Source: Massilia cavernae
GTDB lineage: Bacteria > Pseudomonadota > Gammaproteobacteria > Burkholderiales > Burkholderiaceae_D
Direction: 5' to 3'
Length of the DNA: 64,000 nucleotides
Assembly: GCF_003590855.1 (NCBI RefSeq)
Contig: NZ_QYUP01000120.1
Span: 28,858-92,857 of the forward strand
A program made the translations under genes and the position numbers. Positions within the stretch are counted from its first letter, which is position 1, and each line of letters opens with the position of its first letter. Shown piece after piece: positions 57,225-64,000 of this stretch. The notes beneath the pieces were generated by a model, which saw only the letters and a list, made by a program, of their open reading frames with translations, was not told the origin of the DNA and did no database searches.

Positions 57225-57307
57225 TCGGCGGGTGCGCGTCGCTTACCCGCCCTACGTGCAACATGCAACGTGACGCGTAGGGCGGATAAGCGGAGCGCAT
57301 CCGCCGA
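57225..57307. repeat. Intergenic inverted repeat (REP/MITE-like)
   Basis: Two 32-base arms (57225-57256 and 57276-57307) are reverse complements with four mismatches and enclose 19 bases containing TGCAACA-TGCAACG. The motif GTAGGGCGGATAAGCG with CGCATCCGCC is of the type repeated between genes of many proteobacteria. It sits between acnD and prpF, inside the operon, and could form a strong mRNA hairpin. Confidence 0.85.
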
Positions 57308-57322
57308 ACACAGGATATTGAA

Positions 57323-58513
57323 ATGACCCACGCACCCCAAATTAAAATCCCCGCCACCTACATGCGTGGCGGCACCAGCAAAGGTGTGTTCTTCCGCCTG
57401 CAAGACCTGCCCGCCGTCGCCCAGGTGCCCGGCGCCGCGCGCGACGCGCTGCTGCTGCGCGTGATCGGCAGCCCAGACCCCTATGGCAAGCAGATCGACG
57501 GCATGGGCGGCGCCACCTCCAGCACCAGCAAGGCCGTCATCCTGTCCCGCGCCACGGCGCCCGGCCATGATGTCGACTACCTGTTCGCGCAGGTCTCGAT
57601 CGACAAGGCCTTCGTCGACTGGAGCGGCAACTGCGGCAACCTGTCGGCCGCCGTCGGCGCCTTCGCCATCGGCGCCGGCTTGGTCGATCCCGCGCGCATA
57701 CCCGATAGCGGCATCGCAACAGTGCGGATCTGGCAAGCCAACATTGGCAAGACCATCATCGCCCACGTGCCAATCACGAACCGCGAAGTGCAGGAGACCG
57801 GCGACTTCGAACTTGACGGCGTGACCTTCCCCGCAGCCGAAGTCCAGCTCGAATTCCTCGACCCCGCAGCGGAAGAAGAGGGCGCGGGCGGCTCGATGTT
57901 CCCGACCGGCCAGCTGGTCGACGACCTCGACGTGCCCGGCATCGGCACGCTGAAGGCGACCATGATCAATGCCGGCATCCCGACCATCTTCGTCGATGCG
58001 GCGGCAATCGGCTACAAAGGCACCGAGCTGCAGGAAGCGATCAACACCGACGCCAGGGCGCTGGAGATGTTCGAAACCATCCGCGCCCACGGCGCGGTGC
58101 GCATGGGCCTGATCAAGCACGTTGACGAAGCGGCAAAGCGCCAGCACACGCCGAAGGTCGCTTTCGTCGCGGCGCCGAGCGATTATGTTTCGTCGAGCGG
58201 CAAGCGGGTCGAGGCGAAGGACATCGACCTGCACGTTCGCGCGCTCTCGATGGGCAAGCTGCACCACGCGATGATGGGCACCGCAGCCGTCGCCATCGGC
58301 ACTGCGGCCGCGATTCCGGGCACGCTGGTCAATCTCGCGGCAGGCGGCGGCGAACGCACCGCCGTGCGTTTCGGCCATCCGTCCGGCACCTTGCGCGTCG
58401 GCGCGCAGGCCACGCAGGAGAACGGCGAATGGCATGTCAAGAAAGCCATCATGAGCCGCAGCGCGCGCGTGCTGATGGAAGGCTGGGTGCGGGTACCGTC
58501 CGACTCGTTCTGA
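57323..58513 (+). CDS. prpF: AcnD-accessory isomerase PrpF
   Basis: 396 residues, diaminopimelate-epimerase-like fold. YMRGGTSKGVFFRLQDLP, GKQIDGMGGATSSTSKAVIL and DWSGNCGNLSAAVGAFAI (the catalytic Cys/Lys region) are characteristic. PrpF isomerises trans-aconitate-type products and is required for AcnD-based methylcitrate cycles. It is the last gene of the operon, separated from acnD by the inverted repeat and followed by a terminator. Confidence 0.95.
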   Translation: MTHAPQIKIPATYMRGGTSKGVFFRLQDLPAVAQVPGAARDALLLRVIGSPDPYGKQIDGMGGATSSTSKAVILSRATAPGHDVDYLFAQVSIDKAFVDWSGNCGNLSAAVGAFAIGAGLVDPARIPDSGIATVRIWQANIGKTIIAHVPITNREVQETGDFELDGVTFPAAEVQLEFLDPAAEEEGAGGSMFPTGQLVDDLDVPGIGTLKATMINAGIPTIFVDAAAIGYKGTELQEAINTDARALEMFETIRAHGAVRMGLIKHVDEAAKRQHTPKVAFVAAPSDYVSSSGKRVEAKDIDLHVRALSMGKLHHAMMGTAAVAIGTAAAIPGTLVNLAAGGGERTAVRFGHPSGTLRVGAQATQENGEWHVKKAIMSRSARVLMEGWVRVPSDSF

Positions 58514-58535
58514 AAAATTTAGCAAGACCGTCCGG

Positions 58536-58572
58536 GCCCCGCGCGCGAACAGCGCCAGCGGGGCTTTTTTTC
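58536..58572 (+). terminator. Terminator of the prp operon
   Basis: GCCCCGC (58536-58542) and GCGGGGC (58558-58564) form a hairpin with loop GCGCGAACAGCGCCA and a run of eight T. Confidence 0.88.
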
Positions 58573-58680
58573 GGTGGCTGGCAACAACAAATATGCAAAA
58601 GAGGGTGCATTTGTAGTTTATGATCGCGAGTTGATGCTACCCACGATAGAGGCAGCACTTACATATAGCGTTCGCGAGAC

Positions 58681-61563
58681 ATGGACCGAGCACCAACACA
58701 CTCCCGCTTCGTCGCCGAAGCATTGCACCTCATTGGCCTTCCGGCCTGCGCATGCGATGCGGCCGGCGTGGTTTTCGCAGCCAATCCGGAATTGAACGCG
58801 CTGACTGGCCGCGATGCCGCGGGACTGACCCTGGTCGAATTGTTTGCGGAGCACGCGATGCCCGCCGCGGTGTCGCAACTGGAAGCGGCGCGCGATCGCG
58901 AGCAGGACTGGACCAGCGCGCTGGCTGATGCGAACGGCGGCGAGATCGCGGTGCAGGTGCGTGCCAAGCCGCTGCCTGCCGGCGCAGGCTGCGCCGGCGC
59001 CGCTATCGTGTTCACCGACCTGCGCGAGATGGATTCCGGCCAGGCGGCCCTGCGCAAGGCGCTGCTGGAACAGAAGGCGATCCTGGACAACGCCTACGTC
59101 GGTATCCTTTTCAGCAAGGACGGCGTGATGTCATCCTGTAATCCGCGCATGGCCGAAATGTTCGGCTACACGCAGGAAGAGTTGATCGGGCGCCGTGCGA
59201 TCGAGGTTTTCCCCAGCCCCGAGGTGTACAGCAGGTTCGGCAAGCAGGCCGGCCCGCTGCTCGGAAACGGCCTGCCGTTCGAAGCGCCTGAAGCGCAGTT
59301 CCGCCGCCGCGACGGCAGCCTGTTCTGGTGCCGCGTGCGCGCCAAGGCGGTCGACACCGGCCGCAACGAGGCAGGCACGATCTGGATCCTGGAAGACGTA
59401 ACCGACGCGCGCCGCACCATGAACGAAGGCGAAGCGATCATGACCAATGCCTCGTTCGGCATCCTGTTCACGCGCGATCGCATCATGCGCCGCTACAACC
59501 GCTACTTCTCCGAGATGTTCGGTTACGAGGCCTTTGAGGCGATCGGCATGCCTGGCCGTATCCTGTACCCGAGCGACAAGATGTACGAACATGTCGGTGC
59601 GGTCGCCTACCCGCTGGTCTCCGCGGGAAAGCCGTTCCAGACCGAACTTGACATGGTGCGCAAGGACGGTTCGGTGCTGTGGGTGCAGCTGATCGCGTTC
59701 GCGGTGAACATCGACGATTCGGCCGCCGGCACCATCTGGATCATCGAAGACCGCACCGAGCAAAAACGCGCGGAAGAATCGCTGCGCAATGCGCTGCTCG
59801 AGAACCAGGCGATCCTGGACAGCGCGGTGCTCGGCATCGCGGTCATCGAGAACGGCTACAACTTGCGCTGTAATACCAAGATGGAGGAGCTGTTCGGCTA
59901 CGCGCCCGGCGAGATCGTCGGCCTGTCGGTGCAGTCGCTGTATCCGGACAAGGCCGGCTGGCAGGTGGCACGCGACGAAACTTCGCGCAATTTCCACTCC
60001 GGCCGCCTCAGCGTGGGCGAGTACCAGCTGATGCGCAAGGACGGCACCACCTTCTGGGCGCGCCTGTCGGGCCGCCCGTTCGACCTGTCGAAGGCCACCG
60101 GCCGGTCGGTATGGCTGGTCGACGACGTGACCGCGCGGCGCGAGGCGGCGGAAGCGGTGCGGCGCGCGCGCGACGAGCTCGAAGTGCGCGTGCTGGAACG
60201 CACCGCCGAACTGGCCGGCGCCAACACGCTGCTGCAGGCCGAGATCGTCGAGCGCCGCCAGGCCGAAGCGCGCGTCCACCACATGGCTTACCACGACAGC
60301 CTGACCGGTCTTCCGAACCGCTCGCTGCTGGCCGACCGCCTCGACCGCGCGATGCTGGCGGCCCAGCGTTCCGACCGCAAGCTGGCGGTGATGTTCATCG
60401 ACCTTGACCGCTTCAAGACCATCAACGATTCGCTCGGCCACATGACCGGCGATTACCTGCTGAAGGAAGTGGCCAGCCGGCTGTGCCGCGCGGTGCGCGC
60501 CAGCGATACCGTGGCGCGCCTGGGCGGGGACGAATTCGTGGTGCTGGTGCCAGGCATCCGCGCGGCGGACGAGTGCAATCAGGTGGCTGAGAAGATCATC
60601 GACGCGCTGGCGTCGCCGATCCCTTTCGAAGGCCGCATGCTTCACATTACGCCTTCGATCGGCATCAGCGTCTATCCGGACGACGGTGCCGACGTCGAAA
60701 CCCTGATGCGCCATGCCGACGCGGCGATGTACCACGCCAAGGCGAGCGGCCGCAACAACTACCAGTTCTTCACGCAGACGATGAACCAGGCCGCGGCCCA
60801 TCACTTCGAACTGGAAAGCAGCTTGCGCGGCGCGCTGGCACGGTACGAGTTCGAGCTCTTCTACCAGCCGATCATCGACATCGACACGCGCCAGGTGCAC
60901 ACGCTGGAAGTGCTGCTGCGTTGGCGCCGCGGCGGCCACGGGCTGGTGCAGCCGGACGCCTTCATCCCGATCATGGAAGAAAGCGGGCTGATTGTGCCGG
61001 TGGGCGAGTGGGTGATGCGCAAGGCTTGCGAGCAGAGCGTCGCCTGGCAGCGCCAGGGGCTCAAGCCCGTGCCGCTGGCGGTCAACCTGTCGCCGCGCCA
61101 GTTCATGCACAAGGGCCTGATCGAATCGATCCGCCGCATCCTGGACGAAACGGGCATCGACCCGGCGCTGATCGAATTCGAGATCACCGAAACCGCGCTG
61201 ATGCAGCACGGCGAGCAGACGCTTGGGATCCTGGGCCAGATCAACCGCATGGGCATCCGCCTGTCGATCGACGATTTCGGCACCGGCTACTCCAGCCTGG
61301 CCTACCTGAAGCGCTTCCCGGTCAAGAAGGTGAAGATCGACCGCGCCTTCATCAAGGACCTCGAGAACAGCGCCGAGGACCGCGCCATCGTGGCGGCGAT
61401 CATCGCGCTGTCGAACAGCCTGCAGCTGTCGGTGGTGGCCGAGGGCGTCGAGAGCGAAGGGCAGTACAAGCTGCTGAAGGGAAGCGGCTGCCAATATGCC
61501 CAGGGATTCCTGTTCTCGCAGCCGGTCGAAGTGCAGGACGTGACGCGCGCCCTGGCCGCCTGA
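58681..61563 (+). CDS. Multi-PAS GGDEF-EAL cyclic-di-GMP protein
   Basis: 960 residues. Four PAS domains: a degenerate one (about 1-115), then about 125-240, 250-365 and 375-490; the last three carry GTIWILEDVT, GTIWIIEDRT and RSVWLVDDVT PAC-type ends. A coiled coil (RARDELEVRVLERTAELAGA) leads to a GGDEF domain with intact motif at 615-619 and an EAL-type domain where the motif is E743-V-L. The catalytic Glu is kept, and DDFGTGYSSLAYLKRF is intact. No membrane helix is evident. No Shine-Dalgarno is obvious ahead of 58681, so the start is less certain. Confidence 0.9.
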   Translation: MDRAPTHSRFVAEALHLIGLPACACDAAGVVFAANPELNALTGRDAAGLTLVELFAEHAMPAAVSQLEAARDREQDWTSALADANGGEIAVQVRAKPLPAGAGCAGAAIVFTDLREMDSGQAALRKALLEQKAILDNAYVGILFSKDGVMSSCNPRMAEMFGYTQEELIGRRAIEVFPSPEVYSRFGKQAGPLLGNGLPFEAPEAQFRRRDGSLFWCRVRAKAVDTGRNEAGTIWILEDVTDARRTMNEGEAIMTNASFGILFTRDRIMRRYNRYFSEMFGYEAFEAIGMPGRILYPSDKMYEHVGAVAYPLVSAGKPFQTELDMVRKDGSVLWVQLIAFAVNIDDSAAGTIWIIEDRTEQKRAEESLRNALLENQAILDSAVLGIAVIENGYNLRCNTKMEELFGYAPGEIVGLSVQSLYPDKAGWQVARDETSRNFHSGRLSVGEYQLMRKDGTTFWARLSGRPFDLSKATGRSVWLVDDVTARREAAEAVRRARDELEVRVLERTAELAGANTLLQAEIVERRQAEARVHHMAYHDSLTGLPNRSLLADRLDRAMLAAQRSDRKLAVMFIDLDRFKTINDSLGHMTGDYLLKEVASRLCRAVRASDTVARLGGDEFVVLVPGIRAADECNQVAEKIIDALASPIPFEGRMLHITPSIGISVYPDDGADVETLMRHADAAMYHAKASGRNNYQFFTQTMNQAAAHHFELESSLRGALARYEFELFYQPIIDIDTRQVHTLEVLLRWRRGGHGLVQPDAFIPIMEESGLIVPVGEWVMRKACEQSVAWQRQGLKPVPLAVNLSPRQFMHKGLIESIRRILDETGIDPALIEFEITETALMQHGEQTLGILGQINRMGIRLSIDDFGTGYSSLAYLKRFPVKKVKIDRAFIKDLENSAEDRAIVAAIIALSNSLQLSVVAEGVESEGQYKLLKGSGCQYAQGFLFSQPVEVQDVTRALAA

Positions 61564-61568
61564 TCGCC

Positions 61569-62339
61569 TTAGTCCAGCGTCGCGATCACCGGCGCATGGT
61601 CTGAGGGCTGCGTCCACTTGCGCGGCATGCGGTCGATGGCGCATGCGCTGCAGCGCTTCGCCAGCGATTCCGACAGCAGGATATGGTCGATGCGCAGTCC
61701 CTTGTTCTTCTGGTAGCCGAGCTGGCGGTAGTCCCACCAGCTGTATGACTTCTCGGGCTGCTCGAACATGCGGAACGAGTCGGTCAGCCCCAGCTCCACC
61801 AGCGCGGTCAGCGCCGCGCGCTCCTTCGGTGAGCACAGCACTTCCTCGCCCCAGCCTGCCGGGTCGTATACGTCGCGGTCTTCCGGCGCGATGTTGTAGT
61901 CGCCCAGGATCGCCAGCCCCTGGTCGGCGTGGGTGCGCAGTTCTTCCGCCAGCCACTCGCGCAGCGACGCCAGCCACGCCAGCTTGTACACGTATTTATC
62001 CGAGTCGACCGACTGGCCGTTCGGTACATACGCGCAGATGAAGCGCACGCCCTCGATGGTCGCGGCCAGGATGCGCTGCTGGGCATCCTCGAAGCGGGGA
62101 TTGTTCCGGACCACGTCGGTAATCGGCAGCCTGGACAAGATGGCAACGCCGTTGTACGTCTTCTGGCCGCTGAACGCTACCTGGTAACCAGCTGCATTAA
62201 TTTCCATGAGCGGAAACTTCTCGTCCTCCAGTTTGGTCTCCTGGATGCACAGCACATCGACCGGGTTGGTGTCTAGCCATTGCAGCAGGTGGGGGAGACG
62301 GACTTTGAGCGAATTAACGTTCCAGGTTGCTATTTTCAT
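61569..62339 (-). CDS. xthA: Exodeoxyribonuclease III
   Basis: 256 residues. MKIATWNVNSLKVRLPHLLQ, CIQETKLEDEKFP (metal Glu), LGDYNIAPEDRDVYDP, LRIDHILLS and the final SDHAPV are the conserved exonuclease III/AP endonuclease motifs. It repairs abasic sites and removes 3' blocks. It converges on the GGDEF-EAL gene with only 5 bases between the stops. Confidence 0.95.
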   Translation of the reverse strand: MKIATWNVNSLKVRLPHLLQWLDTNPVDVLCIQETKLEDEKFPLMEINAAGYQVAFSGQKTYNGVAILSRLPITDVVRNNPRFEDAQQRILAATIEGVRFICAYVPNGQSVDSDKYVYKLAWLASLREWLAEELRTHADQGLAILGDYNIAPEDRDVYDPAGWGEEVLCSPKERAALTALVELGLTDSFRMFEQPEKSYSWWDYRQLGYQKNKGLRIDHILLSESLAKRCSACAIDRMPRKWTQPSDHAPVIATLD

Positions 62340-62724
62340 GTTGAATGTAAGTAATGCGAATCCCCGAAGTATCGACGTTGCATGCCGTTAGCGCAAGGGT
62401 CGCTGAAAATAGCCCATCGGAAAGGAAAATTAACAGCTTCTCCATTCGGATGACGAACAAATGTTTCAAATTGTAACAGGGCATACACATCCATAGTAAA
62501 ATAGCCTATTGTTACCTATGAGGAATTAAAAATTGCATTTTTATAACAAGTGACGTAATATTCATGTACGCACGGTTACAGAGGTGCAGCAACGCCACAT
62601 ATCGCAGTAAACACACAACGCCTGCCGTAAATTTCATAGCCATTATTGAATTAGGTGGTAATATTTTGCAACGTTGCAAATATTGTATTTGGCGAAATGC
62701 GGCAAACAGCATTTGTAAAGGAAT
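62340..62724. other. 385-base divergent A+T-rich region
   Basis: No protein gene is supported. The part 62460-62720 is markedly A+T-rich and holds a perfect 16-bp palindrome (62665-62680). The xthA promoter should lie near its left end and the promoter of the 62728 gene at its right end. Confidence 0.6.
62665..62680. promoter_or_regulatory. Perfect palindrome TTTGCAACGTTGCAAA
   Basis: A 16-bp perfect palindrome with central CG, in the style of LacI-family operators, 48 bases before the ATG at 62728 and inside A+T-rich promoter-like DNA. The binding protein is unknown. Confidence 0.5.
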
Positions 62725-62727
62725 ATG

Positions 62728-63093
62728 ATGCGTAGTGCATTTGAAGCTTGGGCGCAGCGTGACGGACACATCGTACGCCGCCGTGAAGACAAGCCAGACG
62801 AGTATCTGGTATTCGAAACGCAACGCCGCTGGGTAATCTGGCAGGCAGCCTTGGCGCACGGCAAGTCGGCCGCTGCAACGGCCAAGCTCCCCACCCAGAA
62901 GACCGCCGAGCCAGCCGAAAAGGCTGCGCCAATGGCGCCGGACGAGGCGACAGTGCGCAACAAGGTGCTCAACGAAGTCCTCGACGCCTTCAGCGACCTG
63001 GACGAATCGGACGGCATCGAAGGCGTGCTGAAAGTGATCCAGGGGCTGAAGAAAAAGCAGAAGGTGCTCGCGGAAGACAAAGCCGCGACCTGA
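62728..63093 (+). CDS. Small protein of unknown function
   Basis: 121 residues. The second of two adjacent ATG codons is better spaced from AAAGGAA. The N-terminal 45 residues (SAFEAWAQRDGHIVRRREDK, YLVFETQRRWVIWQAAL) look like a compact folded module, followed by an Ala/Pro/Lys linker and a helical Asp/Glu-rich part (VLNEVLDAFSDLDESDGIEG). I do not recognise the family. The stop overlaps the start of the DUF1653 gene, so the two are co-transcribed. Confidence 0.7.
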   Translation: MRSAFEAWAQRDGHIVRRREDKPDEYLVFETQRRWVIWQAALAHGKSAAATAKLPTQKTAEPAEKAAPMAPDEATVRNKVLNEVLDAFSDLDESDGIEGVLKVIQGLKKKQKVLAEDKAAT

Positions 63094-63281
63094 TGCAGTT
63101 CAGGCACTACAAGGGCGGTCTTTACGAACTGGTGTGCATCGCCACGCTCGAATCGGACCTGTCCGAGATGATCGTGTACCGGGCCGCCAACGGCACCATC
63201 TGGACACGGCCCAAAGACGTCTTCTTCCAGCAGGTAGAAGTCGACGGCAAGCTTGTGCCGCGCTTTGCGCCGGTCGAGTGA
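63093..63281 (+). CDS. DUF1653 family protein
   Basis: 62 residues. RHYKGGLYELVCIATLESDL, IVYRAANGTIWTRPKDVFF and VDGKLVPRF match the whole DUF1653 domain, a small beta-rich fold of unknown function. The ATG overlaps the preceding TGA (TGATG), indicating translational coupling with the 62728 gene. No catalytic motif is apparent. Confidence 0.88.
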   Translation: MQFRHYKGGLYELVCIATLESDLSEMIVYRAANGTIWTRPKDVFFQQVEVDGKLVPRFAPVE

Positions 63282-63312
63282 CGCCCCCGCCATTGCAGCG
63301 CCTTTCCCCGGA

Positions 63313-63789
63313 ATGAACATGTTGACCAAAGCAGCGATTGGCCTGGCCTTGTCTGGCCTGGCCGCGTCCGCAGGCGCCGAAACCATCGGCTCCGTCGATA
63401 CCGTTTTCAAGTTGATCGGGCCTGACCACAAGGTGGTGGTGGAAGTGTTCGACGACCCGCGCGTGGGCGGCGTCAGCTGCTACCTGTCGCGCGCCAGGAC
63501 CGGCGGCATCAAGGGCGCCATCGGCATCGCCGAGGACAAGGCGAATGCGTCGGTGGCCTGCCGCCAGGTCGGCGCCGTTGTATTCAAGGGCAAGCTGCCG
63601 CGCCAGGAAGAAGTGTTTTCCGAGCGGGCGTCGATCCTGTTCAAGCACGTGCGCGTGGTGCGCATGGTGGATTCGAAGCGCAACGCGCTGGTTTATCTCG
63701 TTTACTCCGACCGCCTGATCGAAGGCAGTCCGCAGAACAGTGTCACAGCTGTTCCTGTCCCGGCGAATTTGCCGATCCCCCTCAAGTAA
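63313..63789 (+). CDS. creA: CreA family exported protein
   Basis: 158 residues from the ATG at 63313 (63319 is equally possible). A signal peptide (MNMLTKAAIGLALSGLAASA, then GAE) precedes the CreA core: IGSVDTVFKLIGPDHKVVVE, DPRVGGVSCYLSRARTGGIKG, GIAEDKANASVACRQVG, HVRVVRMVDSKRNALVYLVY. CreA is a conserved periplasmic protein of unknown activity. It lies 31 bases after the DUF1653 gene. Confidence 0.92.
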   Translation: MNMLTKAAIGLALSGLAASAGAETIGSVDTVFKLIGPDHKVVVEVFDDPRVGGVSCYLSRARTGGIKGAIGIAEDKANASVACRQVGAVVFKGKLPRQEEVFSERASILFKHVRVVRMVDSKRNALVYLVYSDRLIEGSPQNSVTAVPVPANLPIPLK

Positions 63790-63849
63790 GGCTTCAGGAA
63801 ATCCGCCAGCGTGCCGTTACCGGGGTATAGGCAAACGTTGGTGGACAAC

Positions 63850-64000
63850 ATGGCAAGCTTCAAAAAAATCATCATGGTGGCGGTTATCGCGGCGCTGGGC
63901 GGCTGCGCGACGATCAGCGAACCTGACCAGCAGGTGGTGCTGGTGCAGACCATCCAGGACAACCGCGAGATCGCCGGCATCGGCTGCATCCTGACCAATG
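63850..64000 (+). CDS. Lipoprotein, 5' part
   Basis: The frame from ATG 63850 runs past the end of the window. MASFKKIIMVAVIAALGGCA is a lipoprotein signal with lipobox LGGC (Cys19), so the mature protein is anchored by lipid. A GTG at 63841 is an in-frame alternative start. Too little is visible (50 residues) to name the family. Confidence 0.65.
   Translation, partial: MASFKKIIMVAVIAALGGCATISEPDQQVVLVQTIQDNREIAGIGCILTN

Noticed and set aside
54625..57357. Minus-strand open frame of 910 codons opposite acnD
   Set aside because: It is a shadow of the acnD gene in G+C-rich DNA: low-complexity His/Arg/Val-rich translation, no domain, no ribosome site. The plus strand encodes a complete aconitase-family protein.
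59131..61977. Minus-strand open frame of 948 codons opposite the multi-PAS gene and xthA
   Set aside because: Same antisense artefact; the translation is rich in His, Arg, Val and Gln without motifs, and it crosses two well-supported genes.

Overview
The window is G+C-rich with strongly G/C-biased third codon positions. Its gene set points to a betaproteobacterium of the Oxalobacteraceae (Massilia/Telluria/Duganella type): divergent murJ and rpsT, two unrelated isocitrate dehydrogenases side by side, csp-clpS-clpA, a σ54/PrpR-controlled methylcitrate operon, and many two-component and c-di-GMP genes. This is an inference from content and style, not from a marker-gene comparison. It looks like chromosomal DNA: no phage, IS element, CRISPR array or plasmid gene was seen.

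Layout. 0-5 kb: a DUF1059 protein tail, two small exported proteins, an SDR-type 3-hydroxyacyl-CoA dehydrogenase behind a 16-bp LiuR-like palindrome, gamma-glutamyltransferase and a patatin-like lipase. 5-10 kb: a 1430-residue hybrid histidine kinase with a beta-propeller sensor, and a partner receiver protein. 10.2-18.0 kb: a seven-gene operon that matches aerobic 2-aminobenzoate (anthranilate) breakdown through the CoA thioester: ligase, fused monooxygenase/reductase, SDR, MarR regulator, enoyl-CoA hydratase, acyl-CoA dehydrogenase and a RidA-like deaminase. 18.0-20.4 kb: a small patch of unusual content with a coiled-coil gene holding an in-frame amber codon, an A+T-richer orphan HsdR-N-type nuclease-like gene, a perfect FNR-type box, a receiver-domain remnant and tRNA-Arg(CCU). 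20.4-29 kb: uup, a CPBP membrane protease, then sugar-nucleotide genes (GDP-fucose synthase, UDP-GlcNAc 2-epimerase, UDP-glucose 4-epimerase, two mannose-1-phosphate guanylyltransferase-type enzymes) that would feed polysaccharide synthesis. 29.4-35 kb: a PAS-GGDEF-EAL protein, murJ, rpsT, a DUF192 protein and rluE.

35-46 kb: monomeric and dimeric NADP-isocitrate dehydrogenases, a σ54 promoter followed by a strong hairpin terminator (a possible small RNA), a chemoreceptor whose ligand-binding domain is repeated after its signalling domain, a cold-shock protein, clpS, and clpA with dense indels across about 1.25 kb. 45.5-50.5 kb: an exported amidohydrolase, a diheme cytochrome c and a cystathionine beta-synthase/gamma-lyase pair (reverse transsulfuration). 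50.7-58.5 kb: prpR (frameshifted at a G6 run) divergent from prpB-prpC-acnD-prpF, with a clear σ54 promoter and an inverted repeat between them. 58.7-64 kb: a four-PAS GGDEF-EAL protein, exodeoxyribonuclease III, three small proteins including DUF1653 and CreA, and the start of a lipoprotein.

The catabolic parts connect. Anthranilate CoA catabolism yields CoA thioesters. A LiuR-like site ahead of a 3-hydroxyacyl-CoA dehydrogenase suggests branched-chain amino acid breakdown, whose propionyl-CoA would be removed by the prp operon. The items most worth a second look are the chemoreceptor with a second, apparently cytoplasmic ligand-binding domain, the σ54-driven hairpin transcript just upstream of it, and the localized disruptions in clpA and prpR.
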